The notes below the pieces were generated by a model, which searched no databases, had not been told where the DNA came from, and worked only from the letters and a program-made list of their open reading frames with translations. This document shows positions 53,328 to 63,474 of a stretch of 64,000 bases of DNA, piece after piece. The DNA is from Gaiella sp. (GTDB lineage: Bacteria > Actinomycetota > Thermoleophilia > Gaiellales > Gaiellaceae), in the NCBI GenBank assembly GCA_027493885.1, contig JAOSJZ010000001.1, forward strand, positions 2,660,622 to 2,724,621. The letters are read 5' to 3'. A program made the translations under genes and the position numbers. Each line of letters opens with the position of its first letter. Position 1 is the first letter of the stretch.

Positions 53328-53344
53328 GAATTTGCAGGAAATTC
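53328..53344 (-). promoter_or_regulatory. Palindrome in the nrdJ upstream region
   Basis: On the minus strand GAATTT-CCTGC-AAATTC is a perfect 6-bp inverted repeat with a 5-base centre, in a short AT-rich patch about 115 bases before the nrdJ ATG. It is followed by GTATTTTTCG, which could hold a minus-10 box. It is a candidate operator. It does not look like a B12 riboswitch or a standard NrdR box. Confidence 0.4.
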
Positions 53345-53391
53345 GTGAGCGCCCTCACCACGGGATTCTAGCGGTCCGCGGTGCGCCCCCG

Positions 53392-53943
53392 TCAGCGCGC
53401 GCGACGGCGGACGGCTGCCGCGGCGGCCGTTGCGAACAGCAGGAGCGCGAGTGTCGCGAGCCCGAGGAGCGGGTATGGCAGGCCCGCGGCCGCGGTGTCG
53501 ACCCGGGGGGCGCTCGCGAGGCGCGCCGAACCGTCGATCGGCCGGGTGGGCGCGGGCGGCGGGGATGCCCTGGCGTCCCGGCTCGCCGGCGGCGTCGACC
53601 GACTCGCCCGCGGCGCGTGGCTCATCGTCGCCGTCGGCGGCTCCGCTGCGACGGCCGAGCGTGGCGGCGCGTCGCCGGGGTCACGACGTCCTCGCCGGGC
53701 GTACGCCAGCGCGCGTGCGATGTCCCTGCCGGCGTCGGAGTACTGTCGTACGTCCTCGGGCAGCGCGCGGATCGCCGCGCGGTAGCAGGCGAGCGGATGG
53801 ACGTCGTCGACCCGTCCATCCGAGTACCAGTCGCGGATCACTCGCTGCGCGCAGGCGTCCAGAGAGTCGCCGCCGGCCGGCGGCGCGAGCACCAGAGCGG
53901 TCGCGACGGCGCTCGCGATGCGGAGCGGCAGCCGGAAGCGCAT
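53392..53943 (-). CDS. DWYxDGRVD-family exported membrane protein, copy A
   Basis: A 183-residue protein of a family I cannot name. A signal peptide (LRIASAVATALVLAPPAGGD) is followed by a conserved module at about 28-85: ACAQRVIRDWYSDGRVDDVH, then PLACYRAAIRALPEDVRQYS and IARALAYARR. The two cysteines may form a disulfide. Then come a long Pro/Ala/Ser/Arg-rich stretch and a C-terminal membrane helix (PYPLLGLATLALLLFATAAA) ending in arginines, so the module should sit outside the cell, tethered at the C-terminus. It is a tandem paralogue of the neighbouring gene and presumably arose by duplication. Confidence 0.75.
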   Translation of the reverse strand: MRFRLPLRIASAVATALVLAPPAGGDSLDACAQRVIRDWYSDGRVDDVHPLACYRAAIRALPEDVRQYSDAGRDIARALAYARRGRRDPGDAPPRSAVAAEPPTATMSHAPRASRSTPPASRDARASPPPAPTRPIDGSARLASAPRVDTAAAGLPYPLLGLATLALLLFATAAAAAVRRRAR

Positions 53944-54016
53944 TCACGCTTCACTTCCCGTTTCCAGCGATCGGGAAACCTCGCGGGTCTCCGGCCGGGC
54001 GGGATCGTGGAGCGGG

Positions 54017-54610
54017 CTACGCTGGGCCGGGCGGGCCGCCCTCGCGACGCGCCTGCGCACGCCGGCTCAGGTAGCCGGCACCGCCGGCGGCGAGGAGGAG
54101 CAGCGCGAGCCCCCCTAGGATCAGGAGCGGGATCGGCAGCGACGAGGGGCCCGAGGTGTCGACGTCGTTCGCGGCGACCGTCGCCCCGCCGTCGTCGGGA
54201 CCGCCGCCTCCGGGAGTGCCGGCGTCGGCTCCGGGGCCGTCGTCGTCACCGGCCGGCGCCGGCGTGTCGTTCGTGTCCGTCGTCGAGGTCGCGCCCGTCG
54301 GTCGCTGACCGCCGCCCGAGGGCCCGGGGTCCGCCTTGTCCTGCCGGGCGTACGCCAGCGCGCGGAGGATGTCCTCTTTCGCGTTCGAGTAGTCGAGCAC
54401 GTCGACAGGGAGCGAGCGGATCGCCTCCTGGTAGCAGTGGATCGGGAAGATCTCGTCGACGCGGCCGTCGCCGTACCAGTCGGCGACGACGGCGTCTGCG
54501 CACGTCTTCGCCTTCGCGCTCGCGGGCTCGGCACCCGCCAGCGCCGCAAGCACGACCGTCGCGGCGAGCGCGGCGGCCAGGACGATGCGGCGGGAGAGGG
54601 TCTCGAGCAC
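54017..54610 (-). CDS. DWYxDGRVD-family exported membrane protein, copy B
   Basis: A 197-residue paralogue of the next gene downstream. It has a signal peptide (IVLAAALAATVVLAALAGAE), then the shared module (CADAVVADWYGDGRVDEIFP, HCYQEAIRSLPVDVLDYSNA, DILRALAYARQD). A Gly/Asp/Thr-rich low-complexity linker follows, then a C-terminal membrane helix (LPIPLLILGGLALLLLAAGG) with arginines after it. The modules of the two copies agree at most positions while linkers differ entirely. The GTG at VLETLSRRIV is chosen because it gives a normal signal peptide; an in-frame GTG 36 bases upstream is possible. No function is known to me. Confidence 0.73.
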   Translation of the reverse strand: MLETLSRRIVLAAALAATVVLAALAGAEPASAKAKTCADAVVADWYGDGRVDEIFPIHCYQEAIRSLPVDVLDYSNAKEDILRALAYARQDKADPGPSGGGQRPTGATSTTDTNDTPAPAGDDDGPGADAGTPGGGGPDDGGATVAANDVDTSGPSSLPIPLLILGGLALLLLAAGGAGYLSRRAQARREGGPPGPA

Positions 54611-54754
54611 GGGTTCAGCCGGACGTGGCGGGTTGAGTCTTCCCACCTTCCGTGGTTCGGCAATCAGGGAAGGGTAAACGATGTGTAAGACGCCGTTCGC
54701 GACAACGGGCCGGCCTCCTGCGCCCGTAGGGTCGCATGGTAGCCTCGCCGCGTC

Positions 54755-56698
54755 ATGGACGCGGCCGCGCGACCCGGACGTGTCGCGGAGGCCGCTCTGC
54801 TCGCGGTCCTCGGCATCGTCGTCGCCTGGGCGGTGCTCTTCGGGGGTGGATCGCGTGACGACTCGCTCGCGACCTTGGGGATCGTCGCCATCGCGTCGGC
54901 CGTCGTCGGCGCCTGCATGGCGCTCCGTGGCGCGCTCCCCCTGCCGCGGTTGGATGGCGCAGGACGTCTCACCGCCGCCGCGGCCGCGGGACTGACCGTC
55001 TGGGCCGGCGTCTCGGTCGCGTGGTCGGTCGCGGGCGACCTCTCCTGGGATCGGCTCGCTCGCGGGCTCGTGTACCTGGCGTTCCTCGTCCTCGGCCTGC
55101 TGGCCGGGGCGCTCAGGGGCGGTACGCGCCGGCTGGCGGCGCTCGTCGCAGTCGTGCTCGCCGCGGCGCTCGGCTGGGCGCTCCTCGGCGTCGCGGTGCC
55201 TTCGCTCTTCCCGGACGGCGACCGAATCGCCCGGCTGCGTGAGCCGGCCGGCTACTGGAACGCGCTCGCGCTGCTCGCCGACGCCGCCATCGCCCTCGGC
55301 CTCTGGGCCACGCGCAGCCGACGCCCCGCCACACGCGTCGCCGGCTGCCTGCTCGTCTACGCGGCCGTCCTGGTGCTTCTCCTCACCCAGTCGCGCGCGG
55401 GCGTCGTCGGCGCGGCGGCCGTGCTCGCGCTCTGGCTCGTCGCCTCCGAGTCGCGCCTCCAGGACGCGCTTCGCGCCGTCATCGCCGGCCTGCCGGCGCT
55501 TCTCGTCGCCGGCTGGGCGTTCACGCGGCCCGCGCTCGTCGAGGACGGCGTCCTGCGCGCCGACCGGGTCGCCGACGGGAAGCTCTTCGCCGCGCTTGCG
55601 CTCGCCGGCGCCCTCCTCGTCGTGCTGGCCGCCTGGCGGGCTCCGGCCGAGCGGCTCACGCGCGAGCGCGGGCGGGCGGTTCGCGGCGCACTCCTCGCCG
55701 CATGTGCCCTCGTCGCGGCCGCCGGGGTGGCCGGTCTGGTGGCCGAGGTCGGGAACCCCGTCTCGTGGGTCGACTCGCAGCTGTCACGTGGTGAGTGCGT
55801 CAACGAGCCCGGCCGGCTCGCCGACCTCTGTGCCAACAACCGGCTGCAGTGGTGGGGCGAGGCGCTCGAGGTCGCGGCCGACCGGCCGGTCGCAGGCTCC
55901 GGGGCGGGCACCTTCGCGCTCGCGCGCCGCCGGTACCGGGAGGGCGCGACGCCGGTCACGGAGCCGCACAGCGTTCCGCTGCAGCTGCTCTCGGACCTCG
56001 GCGCCGTCGGCCTCGCGCTCGGGCTCCTCGCGGGTGCCGGTGCACTCGTCGGCGTGCGTCGCGGGGTGCGACTCGCGGTCGGGAGCGAGCATCCGGCGGC
56101 GGTCGCCCTTGCCTGCTTCGTGCTGGCGTACGGCGTGCACGCGCTCGTCGACTACGACCTCGACTTCGTCGCCGTCAGCGGGCCGGCGCTCGCCGCGCTC
56201 GGAGCGCTGCTCGCGGTCGGGCGTCCGTGGGCCGCGATTCGCGCGGGGACACCCGGGCTCGTCGCGGTCACCGCGGTCGGCGCCGCCGCGATCCTCGCGG
56301 TTGCGCTTCCCGCGATCGCCCGCCACGAGGTCGACCGCGCGCTCGCCGCAGTCGACGCGGGAGATCTCGGGAAGGCGGTCGACGCCGCCGACCGCGCGCG
56401 GCTCCTGAACCCACTCTCACCGGGCCCGCTGCAGGCGCGCGCGCTCGCAGCCGACGCCGCGGGGGACCGGGCGGCCGCCGTCGCCTGGTACGAGGAGGCC
56501 ACCCGCCTCCAGCCCGAGAACCCGGACACCTGGTACGACCTCGGTCTCTACCACGCGATCGCGACCGGCGACCAGTGCGCCGCGTACGCCGCGCTGAACC
56601 ACTCGTACACGCTGGATCCTGCCTCGAGCCGCTGGACGCCGGGTGGGCCGTTCGACCAGGCGAAGGACGCCGTCAACCACGGCGCCTGCGAGATGTAG
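54755..56698 (+). CDS. O-antigen ligase-like membrane protein with C-terminal TPR repeats
   Basis: A 647-residue protein with about twelve membrane helices. The ligase-type large loop is at about 340-400 (NNRLQWWGEALEVAADRPVA, GSGAGTFALARRRYREG, then TEPHSVPLQLLSDLGAVGLA), matching the O-antigen ligase/WaaL-like domain (H and the preceding Glu/Arg are typical). After the last helix come TPR-like repeats (about 545-630: RALAAVDAGDLGKAVDAADR, then ALAADAAGDRAAAVAWYEEA and PENPDTWYDLGLYHA) outside the membrane. It may polymerise or attach an envelope polysaccharide. It is divergent from the DWYxDGRVD genes. Confidence 0.82.
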   Translation: MDAAARPGRVAEAALLAVLGIVVAWAVLFGGGSRDDSLATLGIVAIASAVVGACMALRGALPLPRLDGAGRLTAAAAAGLTVWAGVSVAWSVAGDLSWDRLARGLVYLAFLVLGLLAGALRGGTRRLAALVAVVLAAALGWALLGVAVPSLFPDGDRIARLREPAGYWNALALLADAAIALGLWATRSRRPATRVAGCLLVYAAVLVLLLTQSRAGVVGAAAVLALWLVASESRLQDALRAVIAGLPALLVAGWAFTRPALVEDGVLRADRVADGKLFAALALAGALLVVLAAWRAPAERLTRERGRAVRGALLAACALVAAAGVAGLVAEVGNPVSWVDSQLSRGECVNEPGRLADLCANNRLQWWGEALEVAADRPVAGSGAGTFALARRRYREGATPVTEPHSVPLQLLSDLGAVGLALGLLAGAGALVGVRRGVRLAVGSEHPAAVALACFVLAYGVHALVDYDLDFVAVSGPALAALGALLAVGRPWAAIRAGTPGLVAVTAVGAAAILAVALPAIARHEVDRALAAVDAGDLGKAVDAADRARLLNPLSPGPLQARALAADAAGDRAAAVAWYEEATRLQPENPDTWYDLGLYHAIATGDQCAAYAALNHSYTLDPASSRWTPGGPFDQAKDAVNHGACEM

Positions 56699-56705
56699 AG
56701 GCTGC

Positions 56706-57227
56706 TCAGCCGCCGAGGATGAGCACGGCCTGGGCGCCGTGGAGCTGCGCCGGGCGCACGCCGTCGAGCGGGCTCACGACCTTGACGCCGAGGTCGTGGG
56801 CGAGCCGGCGCGCCTCGCCCTCGAAGCCGCGCCGGTACATGACGAGCGACGTCGGGTAGTCGTGGCTCGGCGCGTTGGCAACGAGCCCGACCCGGTAGCC
56901 CTTGCGCTGGACGCGCGAGGAGACGGCGGCGGCGGCGCCCTGACGGCCGTTCCCGTTCAGGACGACGACGGTCACCTTGCGGCGTGGAAGCTCGGCCGCC
57001 ACGACCTTCTTCGCCGGTGCGGGGGCGGGCTTCGTCTCGTGCTTCGCGGGGGCCGCCTTCGCGGGAGCCGCCTTGCGTCCGGCGGGCTCGGGCTTCGCGA
57101 GGAGCGCCCCGCCGATCATCACGAGCAGGGCGAGCTCGACCGCGGCGATGCCGGCGACGACGAGTGTCGCCGTGCGCCACGGGCGCACGGCGAGCTCGGT
57201 CTGGTCGAGGCGGAGCGGGTGATCCAC
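56706..57227 (-). CDS. LytR C-terminal (LytR_C) domain membrane protein
   Basis: A 173-residue protein with a short cytoplasmic tail, one membrane helix (TATLVVAGIAAVELALLVMI, about 20-42), an Ala/Pro/Lys-rich spacer at about 45-80, and an extracytoplasmic LytR_C domain (KVTVVVLNGNGRQGAAAAVS, then RVQRKGYRV, and VMYRRGFEGEARRLAHDLGV). In Actinobacteria this domain follows the LytR-CpsA-Psr ligase or stands alone, binding cell-wall polymers. Here it stands alone beside the O-antigen ligase-like gene, with which it is convergent, fitting a role in envelope glycopolymers. Confidence 0.82.
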   Translation of the reverse strand: MDHPLRLDQTELAVRPWRTATLVVAGIAAVELALLVMIGGALLAKPEPAGRKAAPAKAAPAKHETKPAPAPAKKVVAAELPRRKVTVVVLNGNGRQGAAAAVSSRVQRKGYRVGLVANAPSHDYPTSLVMYRRGFEGEARRLAHDLGVKVVSPLDGVRPAQLHGAQAVLILGG

Positions 57228-57273
57228 GACGCCGGCGGAGTTCGCCCGCGCGGCCGCGATTCCTGCAGAGGGC

Positions 57274-57703
57274 TCAGCCGAATGCGCCGTCGGGGAGAAC
57301 CGCGTGCACGCCCATCGCGTGGTTCACGATCTGCGTCACCCGCAGGTCGGCCGCTCACCTCACCGTCGCCCTGGGCCGCATGGCCGTCCCCGGCCGAGAC
57401 GAGCGCCTCGTCGACGGCGATCGGCAGCAGGAGCGTCGCCCCAGCCCCAGGGCGTGACCTCGTCGATCCTCACCGCGAGCACCTGTCCGGCGCGCGCCCC
57501 GCGCACCTCGACCGGGCCGGCGAGCGCGTGCCCCGTGTCGCGTTCCGGATCGGGTCGCTCGACCTCCTCGGCCGGGCCCAGCCGCCAGCGCGAGCTGGGC
57601 ACGGTCAAGCGGACGGAGTCGCCGGGAGCGGCGGTGAGGACGGGCGGCAGATCGCGTGAGTACGCTCCGTGCAGCGGGGTCGAGCCGAGCGGAAGCTCGT
57701 GGA

Positions 57704-57707
<4 letters not shown>
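57274..57707 (-). pseudogene. Decayed acetamidase/formamidase
   Basis: Remnants of an acetamidase/formamidase-like gene are spread over three frames. The start is IHELPLGSTPLHGAYSRDLP through HALAGPVEVRGARAGQVLAV to TPWGWG. A second piece gives ATLLLPIAVDEALVSAGDGH and AAQGDGEV, the conserved active region. A third gives DLRVTQIVNHAMGVHAVLPD at the C-terminus. The intact family is about 300 residues, so about 110 residues between the first and second pieces and about 80 between the second and third are missing, which a single-base error cannot explain. The ATG overlaps the epimerase stop (ATGA), so it was once coupled to it. Confidence 0.7.
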
Positions 57708-59183
<1,476 letters not shown>

Positions 59184-59200
<17 letters not shown>

Positions 59201-60248
59201 CGTCCCCGAGCAGGCGGAGGCAAAGCGGCTCCTCGAGGCCGCCCTCGCCGACGGCCCGGTCCACGCCTACCTCTTCCACGGGCCTCCCGGGGTGGGGAAG
59301 CGGCAGGCCGCGCTCGCGCTCGCGGGCGCGCTGCTCGGCGACCCGCGCCGCGTCGACGCCGGGACGCATCCCGACCTCCGCGTGGTGGAGCCGCTCGGCG
59401 AGATGATCCGCATCGACGACATCCGCGCGCTCCACCACGACCTGCACATGCGGCCGTTCGAGGGCGACCGCCGCGTATACCTCATCTTCGAGGCGGACCG
59501 GCTGAACGAGATCGCGGTCGCCGCATTGCTCAAGGACCTCGAGGAGCCGCCCGCCTACGCGACGATCGTGCTCGTCGCGGACGAGCTCGGCAAGCTGCCC
59601 GAGACGATCCGCTCGCGCTGCCAGCTCGTCCCCTTCCGCCGGCTCTCTCGCGCCGCGGTCGAGCGCTGGCTCGCCGAGCGGGCGCCAGATCTCGCCCCGG
59701 GCGACGTCGCGGCGCTCGGCAGGGTTGCCGGCGGTCGCCTCGACCGGGCGGCGCGACAGCTCGACCCGGACGCGTGGGCCCGCCGGGGCGCGCTCCTCGA
59801 CGCCGCACGGGCCGCGTACCTGGACGAGGCGTTCGACCCGGCCGCTGCCGCCGGCGTGGTGTTGGACGGCGCGCACACGCTCGCCGCGGAGGCCCGCCGG
59901 CGTGAGCAGGAGCTCGTCGATAGGCTCGAGCTCCCGGCCCGGGAGGCCGAGCAGCGTGTGCGCCGCGCGGAGTTCGGGGCGGAGAAGGCCGAGGCGCTCG
60001 CCTGCCTCGACGACCTCGGCGCCTGGTACCGCGACCTCGTCGTGGCCGCGACCGGCGCCGAGACGGCCCTCGTGCACGTGGACCGGCTCCAGGAGCTCCG
60101 CGAGGACGCCGCGGGCCCGGCCGGCGGCGGCGCCGAGGCGGCGGCCGAGATCGTCCGTCAGGCGTGGCGCGAGCTCGAGGAGCTCAACCTCAACCTGCCG
60201 CTCTTCCTCGAGGCGCTCTTCGTCCGGCTGCGACGGGCGTTCACCTGA
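59184..60248 (+). CDS. holB: DNA polymerase III delta-prime subunit
   Basis: A 354-residue clamp-loader subunit that helps open and load the sliding clamp. It has an AAA+ fold with Walker A LFHGPPGVGKRQAALALAGA, the RIDDIRALHHDLHMRPFEGD segment, the Walker B region RRVYLIFEADRLNEIAVAAL, and the SRC motif ETIRSRCQLVPFRRL. The zinc-binding cysteines between Walker A and B seen in some homologues are absent. The GTG overlapping tmk is the only start that keeps the ADVPEQAEAKRLLEAAL block. The C-terminal domain is typical of actinobacterial HolB. Confidence 0.9.
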
Positions 60249-60334
60249 CAGGAGTCATGCTCCCCGTTCGGGGGATGACCCGGGCTCGGTTCCGGCCGAC
60301 GACGGAAGGAGAGGCACGGCCGTCGTGCCCCTGC

Positions 60335-60394
60335 GGAAAGGAGCTTTACGTGAACGCGGTCCGCTGCGGCAACCGGCAGGGCAACCTGGCGTAG
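60335..60394 (+). other. Strong ribosome site before a 14-codon ORF
   Basis: GGAAAGGAG stands six bases before GTG, which opens a 14-codon frame (NAVRCGNRQGNLA after the first residue) ending in TAG. A stem made of GGCTCCG and CGGAGCC follows. It might be a leader peptide, the remnant of a gene, or chance. I would not call it a gene without more evidence. Confidence 0.25.
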
Positions 60395-60456
60395 GACCGG
60401 CACGAGCGCGCGGCGCGGCTCCGGCACGGGTGCCTGTCGGAGCCACGCCGCCGCAC

Positions 60457-60484
60457 CTGGCACTCAGCGGTCCGCGGCTAGAAT
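60457..60484 (+). promoter_or_regulatory. Promoter of tRNA-Thr
   Basis: CTGGCA at 60457-60462 and TAGAAT at 60479-60484, with 16 bases between, form a recognisable sigma-70-type pair. TAGAAT ends nine bases before the 5' end of the tRNA. Confidence 0.5.
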
Positions 60485-60493
60485 CCGCAGCCC

Positions 60494-60566
60494 GCCGACG
60501 TAGCTCAGCTGGTAGAGCACTTCACTCGTAATGAAGGGGTCCCCGGTTCGAGTCCGGGCGTCGGCT
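60494..60566 (+). tRNA. tRNA-Thr (anticodon CGT), integration site
   Basis: Acceptor arms GCCGACG and CGTCGGC pair; D arm GCTC...GAGC; anticodon arm CTTCA-CTCGTAA-TGAAG gives CGT; T arm CCCGG-TTCGAGT-CCGGG. The integrase gene on the other strand ends inside this tRNA, and the 3' half is the usual attachment sequence, so it probably forms the left end of the integrated element. Confidence 0.95.
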
Positions 60567-61750
60567 CTCTCGAATTTGCAGGGCTTTCGTCATCGCAGAG
60601 TCTGAGTGTGGTTGGCTCTTCGGGTACGGATCGGGTACGCCGCTCGGCGCGGACGAGCTGTCGCGCACGCCTAATCTGGTCTTCGGCGGGCTGGTGGTCG
60701 ACGCCGGCTGCCTCGTCGAAGAGGTGGGCGTAGGTGGAGAGCGTCACGGTCGGCGAGTGGCCTGCCTGTCGTGCAACCTCGACGACGTTCGCTCCTTCGG
60801 CGATGAGCAGCGAGATGAAGGAGTGGCACAGGTCGTACGGTCGAGCTCGCGCCTCGAGCCCGGCCGCGGTGACGGCCGGTGTGAAGACGCGGCGTCGCCA
60901 GTAGCGATATGCATCGTCGCCCCAGACGGCACCGTCTCGGGCCGGGAAGACGAGCGAGTCGCCCGGCGGCTTGCCTTGGCGGATGCGCCACTCGCTCAGG
61001 TCGGTGGCGAGTGGTGCGAGGAGGCGGACGGTGCGGGTGCGCGCTGTCTTGGTCGTCTTGAGCTCGCCGAGGGCGACGGCGCGCTCGACGAGGATCGTCC
61101 GCTCGCGTATGTGGCCCCAGGTCAGTGCGAGCGCCTCGCCGGGTCGGAGCCCTGCGTAGGCGAGGACGGAGACGAGCGTCGCGTCGCGTGGGCGCCCGGA
61201 GGCGAGCAGCTGCGACCGGGTGCGCTCGACGACGATCGGCGCGAGTGGTTGCACGGCTCGTTCGCGTCGCTGCGGCGGCTTGCGGACGGCGCGTGCGGGG
61301 TTGATCGGGATGCGCTGCCACTCGACCGCGCGTTCGAGGACGCCTTGCAGGATCACCAGCACGCGGCGCACGGAGGCGGGCCCGACGCCGGCGGCGCTGA
61401 GCTCGGCCCGGAACGCGGCCAGGCTGAGGGGGTCGAGCTCACGGAGTGGTGTAGCGCCGAGCCGGGGGGAGCACGTGCGCGTCCCAGAGCGCGGCGTGGG
61501 TGGCGAGCGTGGTGCGGGCGAGGTTCGGGATCGCGCAGAGACGCCACCAGTCCTCGGCGAGCTCCTGCAGCGTCTCGCGGCCGGCCTCGAGCGGCCGCAG
61601 ATCGCCTGCGACCCGCCGTCGGCGTACTTCGGCCTCGAAGGCGGTCGCGTCGGCTTTCCGGTCGAAGGTCCGGGCCCGGTTGCGCGTCCCGTCGCGCCAG
61701 CGCACCCGCCACCCGGTCCCGCGCTTGCGGCTGATCCGCTCGATGCTCAC
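60505..61750 (-). CDS. Tyrosine-type site-specific integrase (apparent frameshift)
   Basis: About 414 residues when repaired. N-terminal arm-binding part: IERISRKRGTGWRVRWRDGT, then LQELAEDWWRL. Core and catalytic part: first Arg in AYAGLRPGEALALTWGHIRE, then TKTARTRTVRL, and the end GHSPTVTLSTYAHLF with the nucleophile Tyr. The box II position reads RPYDLCHSFISLLIAEG, so the usual catalytic Arg (DLRH) is Cys. The frame breaks in a run of six G at 61464-61469, where five would give HVLPRLGATPLRELDP. It overlaps the excisionase stop by GTGA. The last codons run into the tRNA-Thr gene, the normal place for such enzymes. Confidence 0.85.
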
Positions 61751-62205
61751 GGCCCGGGAAGCAGCCTACGGAGCCCGATCGCAGCAGGCAATCGCGCTGG
61801 GGCCGGTGCGGGGGCATGGACGTGCGCCTCGACGACGTTGGCGCGGATCCACGCGTTGACGTCGCGGGGGTCGATCCGCAGGCGCGAGAGGATCCGGGCC
61901 GCGCGGAGCTCGCCGCGCCCGACCGCGCGGTAGACCGCCTTGCGGCTCAGTCCACAGCGGCGGGCGACGTCGTCGGGAGAGAGGAGGGAGTCAGCTGCCG
62001 GCTCGGTCGCGGCGGCGTGCCCAGATCGCGTTGTCTCGCGCTGACGCGAGGGAGCTCTGGAACGGCTCGTCCCTCGCTGCGTGGACGCCGCACCGTCCGA
62101 AGCGCCCATCTGACCGAGCGTCTCGACCTCGAAGAGCGCGAGCTGGCAACTCTCGAGCTCGGTCTCCGCGGTACGGGTGTTGCGTCGCTTCGTGTGGTCA
62201 GCCAT
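61747..62205 (-). CDS. Excisionase-like HTH protein
   Basis: A 152-residue protein. Its central region SLLSPDDVARRCGLSRKAVY, RAVGRGELRAARILSRLRID and PRDVNAWI is the excisionase/MerR-like winged helix that bends DNA and directs the integrase toward excision. The first 75 residues are charged and rich in Arg, Ser and Thr, with no fold apparent; the tail is Ala/Pro/His-rich. It is longer than typical 60-80 residue excisionases. It is coupled to the integrase gene and divergent from the HTH-nucleotidyltransferase gene. Confidence 0.75.
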   Translation of the reverse strand: MADHTKRRNTRTAETELESCQLALFEVETLGQMGASDGAASTQRGTSRSRAPSRQRETTRSGHAAATEPAADSLLSPDDVARRCGLSRKAVYRAVGRGELRAARILSRLRIDPRDVNAWIRANVVEAHVHAPAPAPARLPAAIGLRRLLPGP

Positions 62206-62226
62206 AATGGTGCGTGAGGCGATCCG

Positions 62227-62281
62227 AAGCTATGTAGCTTATCAGCCTCGCGAGCACACAGCAAGTCGCGTGCACTAGACT
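62227..62281. promoter_or_regulatory. Divergent control region with palindrome
   Basis: AAGCTA-TG-TAGCTT at 62227-62240 is a perfect inverted repeat between the divergent excisionase and HTH genes. TAGACT at 62276-62281 is a minus-10 candidate ending eight bases before the HTH gene's GTG, so that message would be nearly leaderless. The HTH protein may bind the palindrome. GC is clearly lower here. Confidence 0.5.
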
Positions 62282-62289
62282 CCCGGCCG

Positions 62290-63080
62290 GTGCGCGCCGC
62301 CGACCTGATCCGCGAGGCCCGTCTGCGGGCAGGACTAACCCAGCAGCAGCTCGCCGATCGCTCGGGCAGGGAGCGCTCGGTGATTGCGCGCTGGGAGCAG
62401 GGCGCAGTTTCCCCAGCGTCGACAACCTGCTCGAGGTGATCCAAGCCTGCGGCTTCGACCTGCCGCTCGTGCTCGCCCCACGCGAGAGCCGCCAGGATGA
62501 GCGGCTCGAGAAGAACCTGCTGCTCACCCCGGAACGACGCGCCCAGCGTCTCCTGGCGAAGCTCGACCGGGAGGGCACGGCGGCGGAGACGCGGTTCGAC
62601 CCGTACGCCCTCCTGCAAGCGCTCGACCGCCACCGCGTCACGTACGTCCTGATCGGCGGCCTCGCCCGGATCGTCCAGGGAACCGAGGAGCCGACTCACG
62701 GGCTCGACCTCACCCCCTCGCTCCGCGAGCAGAACCTCGAACGGCTCGAGCGCGCGCTCGGCGAGGTCGACGCGACGCGAGCCGACGGCCGCACGCTGTC
62801 CCTCGACCCCGAGTCGCTCGCCTCCGAGCCGGTGCACGAGCTCGAGACCCAACACGGGCCCCTGAAGCTCGTCCCCGAGCCGGCCGGCACGCGCGGCTAC
62901 GACGACCTGCGCCGCGCCGCCAGCCGCGAACCCCTCGGCCACGGTGTCCGCCCCCAGGTCGCCTCCGTCGGCGACCTCGCCCGCATGCTCTCCGCGCTCG
63001 CAGACGAGGAGCGGCTCCCGCAGCTGATGCAGCTTCGCCGCATCACCGAGCTCGAACGCACCCGCGGCATCGAACGGTAA
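62290..63080 (+). CDS. XRE-type HTH fused to a nucleotidyltransferase-like domain (apparent frameshift)
   Basis: About 263 residues when repaired. First frame: DLIREARLRAGLTQQQLADR and SGRERSVIARWEQG, an XRE/Cro helix-turn-helix. Second frame: VIQACGFDLPLVLAP, a linker, then RVTYVLIGGLARIVQGTEEP, LDLTPSLREQNLERLERALG and later helices, like the MNT/AbiEii nucleotidyltransferase fold. The metal-binding Asp pair reads THGLDLTPS, so one Asp may be lost and activity is doubtful. The break is in the run of four C at 62411-62414; five would give AVSPSVDNLLEVIQACG. Such fusions act as self-regulating antitoxin-like proteins; the role here is inferred. Confidence 0.68.
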
Positions 63081-63141
63081 AGCTCGCACCGTGCTGGCCG
63101 TCGACGGCCGCGCCCGGCGGCGGTCGTACACTGGTCGAGCG

Positions 63142-63474
63142 ATGACGCGCACCCGCAGTCCCGAGCTAGGCCCGGCGGCAAGACCGGTTGCGGTGCCGGA
63201 GGATCTCGACGACCCGGCGCTGCCGAAGGCACGGGGGCGCATCGGGCTGCCCTTGCACGTTCGTTGGAGCGGCCCGTCGATCGTGTATGACCTCGACGAC
63301 CGCGCCGACCGTGCCCGCGTCTACGAACAGGTCCTTCGCGAAGGCACCGAGGACGACGTCCGCTACTACGTCGACGCCGCCCAGCTCCGCGAGCTGTGGC
63401 ACGAGCTCGTGCTCCCGCCCATGGTGAGACAGGCATGGGTTGGCTGGTTTCGGCGTCATCGCAACGTCGCGTAG
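63142..63474 (+). CDS. Small protein upstream of AbiEii-like toxin
   Basis: A 110-residue protein I do not recognise. It has a disordered N-terminus and then a compact domain (GLPLHVRWSGPSIVYDLDDR, DRARVYEQVLREGTEDDVRY, YVDAAQLRELWHELVLPPMV) ending WVGWFRRHRN. Its stop is followed at once by the GTG of the nucleotidyltransferase gene, so the two are cotranscribed. That position is where the antitoxin of an AbiE-type pair or a partner protein usually lies, so it may be the antitoxin. It lacks a helix-turn-helix motif. ATG at MTRTRSPELG is the first start with a plausible distance to the gene before. Confidence 0.6.
   Translation: MTRTRSPELGPAARPVAVPEDLDDPALPKARGRIGLPLHVRWSGPSIVYDLDDRADRARVYEQVLREGTEDDVRYYVDAAQLRELWHELVLPPMVRQAWVGWFRRHRNVA

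Noticed and set aside
53216..53391. B12 riboswitch upstream of nrdJ
   Set aside because: The region is short and no B12-box-like conserved stretch or suitable fold is visible.
60257..60394. 45-codon ORF with CxC...C after holB
   Set aside because: No family resemblance and weak support apart from an internal ribosome site; kept only as a note.
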